Of a DNA stretch of 9,707 bases, positions 9,301 to 9,707 are shown piece by piece. The translations under genes were made by a program, and so were the position numbers. Within the stretch, counting starts at the first letter, position 1, and every line of letters begins with the position of its first letter. Source of the DNA: Elusimicrobiota bacterium. GTDB taxonomy: Bacteria > CG03 > SLGR01 > PWQF01. A model generated the notes under the pieces. The model was not told the DNA's origin and ran no database searches. It saw only the letters and a program-made list of their open reading frames with translations. The stretch is from positions 1-9,707 of the forward strand of contig PWQF01000178.1 of the NCBI GenBank assembly GCA_003556865.1. The letters are read 5' to 3'.

Positions 9301-9707
9301 TCTCCTTAAACTCCCGCGCCAGGCCGTCAGCATGAAAACCGCCTACCACTACTACCCTGCCGCCCTTAGCGTCAAACCCGGAAATGTTGCGGGCAAATAC
9401 CCGGTCTCGCTCTATCGCATCAGCATAAAATTTGTTCATCTGAGTTAAATAAGGGGCTAAACTGTTAAATAATCCCTCCAAACGAGCAGCCTCCCTTATC
9501 CCGCGACTTAAAAGCCGGCTGAACCTTAACTCAAACTCCTGCGATCCGGCATAAAACTGATCCAGCTCAGTGCGCGTTATCTGGTTTAAAAGATATTTTA
9601 CCGCCAGGTGAGAATAATCACCTACATAAACTATATCCTCCTCCAGACTGCCGTCTGTAAGCTCAAGACTTATGCTCCGGATAAGCTCCCTCTCCTCATC
9701 CACAAGA
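350..9707 (-). CDS. Giant multidomain protein: transglutaminase-like, methyltransferase, LMW phosphatase, ParB-like, HAD, glycogen-debranching and GH130 modules (5' end outside window)
   Basis: One open frame of 3,117 visible codons ends at a TAA at 352-350. The earliest start-like codon in view is GTG at 9703-9701. The codon before it (CTT) is also open and only four bases remain, so this GTG is probably internal and the gene partial at its 5' end. Modules in order are a GGFH module, hydrophobic segment, transglutaminase-like, SAM methyltransferase-like, LMW tyrosine phosphatase-like, ParB-like, membrane segment, HAD-IIB, membrane segment, second transglutaminase/papain-like, membrane segment, GDE_C/GH133, GH130, and an unassigned C-terminus. 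Each is listed separately with residues counted from that GTG. Most catalytic motifs are intact, which argues against a decayed fusion, and no frameshift or in-frame stop interrupts the frame. The likely role is a membrane-anchored, glycan-processing multienzyme. The function of the whole is unknown; giant genes of this kind are known from Omnitrophota. Confidence 0.93.
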   Translation of the reverse strand, partial: LVDEERELIRSISLELTDGSLEEDIVYVGDYSHLAVKYLLNQITRTELDQFYAGSQEFELRFSRLLSRGIREAARLEGLFNSLAPYLTQMNKFYADAIERDRVFARNISGFDAKGGRVVVVGGFHADGLAREFKEMSLPYVVVSPRVSEHTREDMEVYYNFIRNELSMDYSELVSNTLALPNLLTEDPVRNAVVVNLSSILLSRDMGLDEKLDSLKVLEEEKSRGVSGYSFDLGFAHVGAGGILITFNLPDNGGVERVGIELDISSGRLSHISSDELPEHKVMYEEPKELLAQLDYEGIDIQFTEKGSISLDTLLKWALGALGVGAAGAALIFSGISDLNGFFSFSFTDAALTASFLFSGLRTGSEEEENIYGLISSLEAPFMDTVGELYGEVIKKRGGFRLCRESTYIMARVLESMLSLPVGGDAPDRIEMVSGAVLDENGSLIELHRWIALYEENKRAVLIDPTFGQFDKDYEGKILAGPYSSTAEKYNFIEWDALKEREKNKSGYGGLNDEEIEKLLKEKHREDMAGFSEPHMPSSLLSALIEYSELVETVREGRGIDPDISREISLIETAVDKIIKNLPETYFPDRAEREEEKSLTRSGMSRLTPVRTSDKRLSAVDNWIMDNNYLNLREAGPGAILDIGSSLPLTSRELAAKTYRVNPELNVYAVDRLIPYAIAHTGNGEVVYFDENENVLMVQYDSFMRYGSRLEAEEVEEYREFLRDPENSGQIRIRPYESIADTQPNLNLVEGEFSLPEHKLPAEPVKVIRSLNTLLWYKPSRALKALEKMGSMLEEGGILIEGNTALLSADPENMARFMIFQKEKNKVIPKEIVFSPVGLDDKNVAWPAYSGKREGFMRGMDDILSIMENYPDFKKAENQIRSGVNYSLRNGLGQNILLELKNKFNDAGFNASLAPGGLISLKLTPDGDILKKEYLPEYNEKEIYPLTEAVEDKKVEPSTILTVCEGNIFRSVLAANRLENFFKANMLGKYFKVESAGTGVSSTYHSSDHIDNIKLDICSSLERVAGRNNQQLYSYILKNRPQKINEKQLKNSSLIIVAEERFREKILEKYSDKIKELPRKIILATELLPQTHPYYKKDIPDLGRMDKVEEEVYRLTESFEPEKIVTNILRASTYLPEDIELPQTEYQRSLLSSLSPEEAAEKMAGAETDTVPVEKIKYYSRPSLSFKRLARLAENFDLALSNKTSPVKLIRKNDGSYVVHDDGNHRVFMAKLLGRENIRASIVELSESKKNKILNSLIPPIFIPYLEGAPDLLFPESVISTPYLIPVFLAVSLFAFIYRPFSPRQAVKAIGDRPELFIFDVDGTLIDYDSEFRSRIEPETVNALEEIISKGKNVAIVSGGSIKRLRSQVLNYFPEELKRKIIVYARNGSEKYWYEDGRYRSRIDTFTPDEINKIYSIFSQAKAEYGIEGEIELQKNRVVLWTNSLREEKVIQYITFIRDRLKENNLNANLNYNMSHSGTPLTANLKTKESALIELTEIFKLQPSETVYFGDAFSENANDFPVLNIKGINAVEVEGWEDTVGVVKKLLGLQERGLYTSMDYYVKGLIAGFRKFIKKQGRFFSRRFLNLAALLIISAASFFPAPLSGSLNLSYSQAPIAAESADQINREKRDFFLEDAYLKDLTKPEKTETEAVLKKAGYLIEKAALPYKSLFIPLWLVPENHIKVLYGEIQTKRLSKEEKANYYELLKGLDTPHKVVDFFRGGIDDEVSEWKFNLTRSIFADPTELFISRKGVCSNFARFAQEALEYNCPETSPYKYKTELIYITYHPGHGKFNYRMGHVMVAYKNLTTGRWGILGENIHIPSYIIEDEGIEPVSRESLVNYISLNHKQFGPGKIDRVNFVPDNYERAFENSYIIKGEGAYQQENLYRKYARSLKNIGLSAAAGVFLFLATLFRYRFRRKRKKGLQGLNSESIVRARREGYRIGENYEIGKLSEQTYQSLYSSYEFDLFYSDKGQVIPLDYLKYYTKRMVSFGAANRIDGPGLHSLFVIYRFLQNYGFQGYRSFVYHSRRGDFFNMAEEIFKNTPSFRPREWPEGWRYLREQRERLQRAESEAAAAQINAELFGFIEAITEKIVFEKIPEESLFKETDIPSLRRLITAADSFVMGEKLLAGFPWFFQAWGRDAFIALPGIFLSTGRYEDAKKVFRYFSRYMSEGMVPNRVEPDGDVKYNSIDASLWFVEALYKYYETTKDTAFIEEMMPAVREILNSYTEGTKFKIKRDEDGLIKSPYGALTWMDAWPQIDKDKGAGPVTPRNGKAVEINALYHNAQKIVAEFERFLGNEEQSQYWYELSQITKNSIREKFWNYETGFPYDVIEGDKDGEAVRPNALFLISLSHNCSLLDTERQKKVLRKAEEDLLTPYGLRTLAPYDEKYHSSYKTYEPEVLRDRVYHQGIVWPWLIGPYADSYLKVYGNERNALREIKSKIKYLLDFAEREGSLPELFNPEPPYEARGSVSQLWTVSEILRIKSKIEKLNQTGSSEDFKKDILERYEGNPVLEPRSDTFLNEGNKKISWESQFVLNPAALKIDGTTYMAYRAFGDDNINRIGMAVSSDGYNFKRETLPIFSPAASYEGVGKEPHPKYGSGVEDPRLMLIDDTVYMLYTAWDGRLAQIGVASIGLRDFVGRNWDKWERLGLLFPGQSNKDAYLIDGGETGLTLIHRMGGKNMYSMHFKNINEFTAWIKEMEQKNPGEAETFMKENSRLFAQARERSWDSRKLGGGAPAIKTELGWLHIYHGVSLLNGEITYMLGVILSSLDNPEKVIYRSEEPILKPEKDWENKGWVDNVVFTSGAVPAEMDSGSLLKKDDRVIIYYGAADKVIGIGEAKIKDLISADYQGISPEGARPVYEALLTAQADEGIAEIISGISYEDLIEGLLEYDSSEGSLDPSLRSKLETLESVAAYVYADMKQMLKGVIADSVSQQAYLSYMESLDYDDERLLASQIWFEAMSVSEQYSIGLFGVLAGRAVFNDALRKRFKALGSLEPETASRVMEQVKEIHSSYEKMLGRTRRVSSPSAGASAPGERISSPAGSSGGIVGIISAAVEHLLVVVRAYDLVGRPRRSVLDYFRLQGLSRYLLNALRGRRGTDHTLIQNLNAYTDMLSAK
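353..1156 (-). other. Protein region: unassigned C-terminal helical region with Ser/Gly/Pro/Ala linker (residues 2850-3117)
   Basis: I do not recognise a family. Seen: mostly amphipathic, acidic helices (2880-3018), including SYEDLIEGLLEYDSSEGSLD and a stretch rich in Tyr/Met (AAYVYADMKQMLKGV). A low-complexity linker follows (3024-3047, VSSPSAGASAPGERISSPAG; bases 563-634). A hydrophobic strand or helix comes next (GGIVGIISAAVEHLLVVVRA, 3047-3066), then a basic tail with RPRR, RGRRG and a polar end (DHTLIQNLNAYTDMLSAK). 'SSPAG' linkers separating modules are, from memory, common in giant Omnitrophota proteins. The tail might be a membrane-peripheral or protein-binding end. G+C is 58% in bases 361-540 by hand count, far above the centre of the gene. 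Confidence 0.4.
1169..2206 (-). other. Protein module: GH130 beta-mannoside phosphorylase/hydrolase-like (residues 2500-2845)
   Basis: The five-bladed propeller motifs occur in order: RYEGNPVLEP (2505-2514), WESQFVLNPAAL (2529-2540), DGTTYMAYRAFGDD (2543-2556), AVSSDGYNFKR (2564-2574), GSGVEDPRLM (2598-2607), NKDAYLI (2657-2663), LIHRMG (2672-2677), GGGAPAIKT (2732-2740), GWLHIYHGV (2743-2751), MLGVILSSLDNPEKVIYRSE (2761-2780), PILKPE (2782-2787), and RVIIYYGAADKVIGIGEA (2821-2838). In GH130, E-D-P-R and surrounding residues form the active site. Enzymes split beta-mannosyl linkages with phosphate to give mannose 1-phosphate, or with water in some subgroups. The phosphate-binding Arg/His set appears present (R2551, R2605, H2674-R2675, H2749), favouring phosphorolysis, but subgroup cannot be fixed by eye. 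A charged helical insertion (about 2688-2728) sits between blades. Length matches the family's usual size apart from this. Confidence 0.9.
2249..3481 (-). other. Protein module: glycogen debranching enzyme-type amylo-alpha-1,6-glucosidase, GDE_C/GH133 (residues 2075-2485)
   Basis: The family signature runs through the whole module. It includes AADSFV (2116-2121), AGFPWFFQAWGRDAFIALPG (2128-2147), MVPNRV (2173-2178), DASLWF (2190-2195), ALTWMDAW (2248-2255), TPRNGKAVEINALYHNAQ (2268-2285), RPNALF (2341-2346), LLTPYGLRTLAPYD (2373-2386) and YHQGIVWPWLIGPY (2406-2419). This is the (alpha/alpha)6 catalytic barrel that hydrolyses alpha-1,6-linked glucose side chains in glycogen-like glucans. D2253 in WMDA and the acids around it are the likely catalytic or binding residues. 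Upstream, residues 1925-2075 (for example YGFQGYRSFVYHSRRGDFFN, 2014-2033) only loosely resemble the helical lead-in. The usual bacterial GDE N-terminal sugar-binding domain is not recognisable. Gross motifs are all intact, so activity is plausible. Related (alpha/alpha)6 families (GH15, GH63) are less likely because the YHQG-x-VWPW and WGRD blocks are specific to this one. Confidence 0.9.
3968..4021 (-). other. Protein segment: predicted membrane span with basic stop-transfer tail (residues 1895-1912)
   Basis: IGLSAAAGVFLFLATLF (1895-1911) is a short hydrophobic helix immediately followed by RYRFRRKRKKG (1912-1922), one of the most basic stretches in the protein. This is a classic stop-transfer pattern and places everything after it, including the debranching and GH130 modules, on the cytoplasmic side. 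Residues 1880-1894 before it also carry several Lys/Arg, which slightly weakens the asymmetry. Confidence 0.72.
4238..4591 (-). other. Protein module: transglutaminase/papain-like cysteine domain 2, probably extracytoplasmic (residues 1705-1822)
   Basis: Seen: ADPTELFISRKGVCSNFARF (1739-1758), with C1752 opening a helix (SNFARFAQEAL) in the G-x-C pattern of transglutaminase-like proteases. H1797 is in RMGHVMVAYKN, followed by a turn and the strand GRWGILGENIHIPSY (1808-1822). The third catalytic position (usually Asp) falls at E1815 or N1816, so the set may be Cys-His-Asn (papain-like) or a weakened triad. It lies between two membrane spans whose outer flanks are both basic, placing the roughly 290-residue loop (1604-1894) outside the cytoplasm. 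A peptide or cell-wall substrate would fit this location, but none is shown by the sequence. The module differs clearly in sequence from the first transglutaminase-like module, so it is not a recent duplicate. Confidence 0.62.
4895..4954 (-). other. Protein segment: signal-anchor-like membrane span (residues 1584-1603)
   Basis: A basic stretch (FRKFIKKQGRFFSRRF, 1568-1583) is followed by the hydrophobic helix LNLAALLIISAASFFPAPLS and then polar, Ser/Ala-rich sequence (GSLNLSYSQAPIAAESA). By the positive-inside rule the preceding HAD module is cytoplasmic and the following module is exported. SAASFF-PAP-LSGS could also serve as a signal-peptidase site, which would split the protein here; this cannot be settled by eye. 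Confidence 0.75.
5033..5058 (-). promoter_or_regulatory. Internal Shine-Dalgarno-like sequence with ATG (possible internal start or fusion scar)
   Basis: On the coding strand AGGAGAGAGG (5058-5049) is followed by 13 bases and an in-frame ATG (5035-5033, M1557). Translation from it would begin MDYYVKGLIAGFRKFIKK and run into a basic segment and a hydrophobic helix, which looks like a complete signal peptide or membrane anchor. The spacing is a little long for an optimal ribosome site. It could be a relic of a once-separate secreted transglutaminase-like gene, a functional internal start, or chance in a purine-rich coding strand. Confidence 0.3.
5060..5767 (-). other. Protein module: HAD superfamily hydrolase/phosphomutase-like, type IIB (residues 1313-1548)
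   Basis: All four HAD motifs are visible. Motif I is LFIFDVDGTL (1315-1324), with nucleophile D1319 (codon checked at 5749-5747) and acid/base D1321. Motif II is AIVSGGS (1354-1360), with S1357. The motif III lysine is in LKTKESAL (1484-1491; K1485 or K1487). Motif IV is VYFGDAFSENANDFPVL (1506-1522), with D1510 and D1518. A large cap lies between motifs II and III, as in type IIB members (Cof-like phosphatases, trehalose and sucrose phosphate phosphatases, eukaryotic-type phosphomannomutase). The stretch after motif II (VSGGSIKRLRSQVL) resembles the GGSDxxKxxEQL of phosphomannomutases, but this is not decisive. The substrate is therefore probably a sugar phosphate. Both ends are flanked by basic residues next to membrane spans, consistent with a cytoplasmic location. 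Confidence 0.85.
5813..5866 (-). other. Protein segment: predicted membrane span (residues 1280-1297)
   Basis: TPYLIPVFLAVSLFAFIYRP (1280-1299) is strongly hydrophobic and is followed by Arg-rich RPFSPRQAVK, suggesting the C-terminal side is cytoplasmic. A shorter hydrophobic stretch precedes it (ILNSLIPPIFIPYL, 1252-1265). The pair could form a hairpin, in which case both neighbours would be cytoplasmic. It separates the ParB-like and HAD modules. Confidence 0.65.
5963..6202 (-). other. Protein module: ParB/sulfiredoxin-like domain (residues 1168-1247)
   Basis: Seen: DTVPVEKIKYYSRPS (1168-1182), a helix, SPVKLIRKNDGSYVVHDDGN (1204-1223), then HRVFMAKLLGRENIRASIVEL. This is the ParB N-terminal fold pattern: 'pv-x-x-I', 'pv-x-l-x...g-x-Y-x-v-x-D-G-x-H-R-x-x-A-x-x-x-l-G-x-x-x-I-x-a'. 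D1221, G1222, H1224 and R1225 are the nucleotide/phosphate-binding residues of the family. Such domains bind or hydrolyse nucleotides (CTP in ParB, ATP in sulfiredoxin and free-serine kinase). Outside chromosome partitioning they also occur as accessory modules. No helix-turn-helix follows, so a DNA-segregation role is unlikely. It sits just after the phosphatase module. Confidence 0.7.
6314..6838 (-). other. Protein module: low-molecular-weight protein tyrosine phosphatase-like domain (residues 956-1130)
   Basis: The strand TILTV is followed by CEGNIFRS (963-970), the C-x5-R-S phosphate loop of the LMW-PTP/arsenate reductase fold, with nucleophile C963 and phosphate-binding R969. VESAGTG (992-998) matches the conserved 'SAGT' strand. 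The late segment KDIPDLGR followed by an acidic helix (1096-1120) matches the DP-loop region, with D1100 as the probable general acid. Length (about 175 residues) is slightly above the family's usual 150 because of an insertion around 1020-1050. The usual second Cys of CxGNICRS is Phe here (F968, TTC checked at 6802-6800). This removes a redox-protection residue but not catalysis. In bacteria these enzymes often control exopolysaccharide kinases. Here the phosphatase is fused in a carbohydrate-related protein. Confidence 0.82.
6929..7861 (-). other. Protein module: class I SAM-dependent methyltransferase-like domain (residues 615-925)
   Basis: Seen: motif I-like strand and loop GAILDIGSSLPLTS (637-650, acidic D641 followed by Gly), then a helix and NVYAVDR (665-671), where D670 takes the place of the acidic residue that usually contacts the SAM ribose. 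VKVIRSLNTLLWY (765-776) matches the strand IV position. After a helix, MLEEGGILIEGNT (791-803) matches the late 'LkpGG-x-l-i' strand. The order and spacing fit a Rossmann-fold methyltransferase. After about 805 the sequence (IFSPVGLDDKNVAWPAYSGK and following helices) does not match a family I know; it may be a substrate-recognition extension. The glycine loop is DIGSS, not the common D/E-x-G-x-G, so SAM binding is likely but not certain. The acceptor is unknown. Confidence 0.6.
8234..8596 (-). other. Protein module: transglutaminase-like cysteine domain 1 (residues 370-490)
   Basis: A Cys-His-Asp set is visible in the spacing typical of transglutaminase-like folds. C402 sits in FRLCRESTYIMARVL at the start of a helix. 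H447 is in ELHRWIALY, at the start of a strand after a turn with a DENGS sequence. D463 is in VLIDPTFGQF. The 'strand-IDPT-x-x-Q' ending is characteristic of bacterial transglutaminase/protease-like domains that either crosslink proteins or cleave amide bonds. The codon for C402 was checked directly on the DNA (GCA on the plus strand at 8498-8500, TGC in sense). Substrate is unknown. A charged, helical linker (about 495-600, rich in Glu/Lys/Arg) follows and leads to the methyltransferase-like module. Confidence 0.65.
8702..8767 (-). other. Protein segment: predicted membrane span (residues 313-334)
   Basis: Residues 313-334 (LLKWALGALGVGAAGAALIF plus SG) form a Gly/Ala-rich hydrophobic helix with one Lys near its start. 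A second, weaker hydrophobic stretch rich in Phe and Ser follows at about 341-360, so this may be a hairpin instead of a single span. It separates the GGFH region from the first transglutaminase-like module and lies near the point where base composition falls toward the AT-rich centre of the gene. Confidence 0.5.
8774..9707 (-). other. Protein module: N-terminal 'GGFH' region (residues 1-310)
   Basis: Seen: an opening DEERELIRSISLELTDGS, a helical stretch with ERDRVFARNI (98-107), a hydrophobic strand ending in VVVVGGFHADGL (117-128), and then YVVVSPRV (139-146). The order 'basic/acidic helix with N-I, then strand-GGFH-x-x-G-L, then strand-SP' resembles the closing part of TraB/ChaN-like folds. 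It also matches a recurrent module I recall from very large proteins of Omnitrophota and planctomycete-like bacteria, usually annotated as hypothetical. In this reading the first half of the module would lie upstream, outside the window. Residues 225-300 look like a separate beta-rich portion (GYSFDLGFAHVGAGGILITF, then VGIELDISSGRLSHIS), reminiscent of a small carrier or sensor domain. No function is assigned. Base composition here is higher in G+C than in the central part of the gene. Confidence 0.45.

Noticed and set aside
350..9707. Giant frame as an artefact of misassembly or a decayed pseudogene
   Set aside because: There is no in-frame stop or frameshift over 9.3 kb, and most family motifs are intact from end to end. 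Misassembly cannot be fully excluded without reads.

Overview
The window is almost entirely one gene. A single uninterrupted reading frame on the minus strand fills positions 350 to the right edge. At least 3,117 codons are visible, and the frame is still open at the edge, so the true N-terminus probably lies outside. Downstream, on the same strand and after a 235-base AT-rich gap, lies the first 38 codons of a two-component response regulator (1-114), cut by the left edge. I see no RNA genes, CRISPR arrays, insertion sequences or plus-strand genes.

The giant protein reads as a string of modules. From the N-terminus they are: (1) a 'GGFH' module of the type I associate with very large Omnitrophota/Planctomycetes-like proteins (residues 1-310); (2) a hydrophobic segment (313-334); (3) a transglutaminase-like Cys-His-Asp module (370-490); (4) a class I SAM methyltransferase-like module (615-925); (5) a low-molecular-weight tyrosine phosphatase-like module (956-1130); (6) a ParB/sulfiredoxin-like module with a DGNHR motif (1168-1247); (7) a membrane segment (1280-1297); (8) a HAD-IIB phosphatase/phosphomutase-like module (1313-1548); (9) a membrane segment (1584-1603); (10) a second papain/transglutaminase-like module (about 1705-1822); (11) a membrane segment (1895-1912) followed by a very basic stretch; (12) a glycogen-debranching-type glucosidase module, GDE_C/GH133 (2075-2485); (13) a GH130 mannoside phosphorylase-like module (2500-2845); and (14) a C-terminal region I do not recognise (2850-3117), with a Ser/Gly/Pro/Ala linker.

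Charge around the last two membrane segments suggests that the second transglutaminase-like module faces outward, while the HAD, debranching and GH130 modules face the cytoplasm. The two carbohydrate enzymes side by side suggest glycan turnover (alpha-glucan hydrolysis, beta-mannoside phosphorolysis). The HAD module is a plausible partner for sugar phosphates. These functional links are inference.

Base composition changes along the gene. Hand counts of 180-base blocks give 58% G+C near the C-terminus (361-540), 36% in the middle (4741-4920) and 49% near the N-terminus (9301-9480). One sharp change sits near 1140, just past the end of the GH130 module.

The organism is most likely an uncultivated bacterium of the Omnitrophota or a similar lineage known for giant multidomain genes. 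The reasons are the gene size, the domain mix and the SSPAG-type linker. This placement is moderate-confidence and rests on family knowledge, not on a marker gene.
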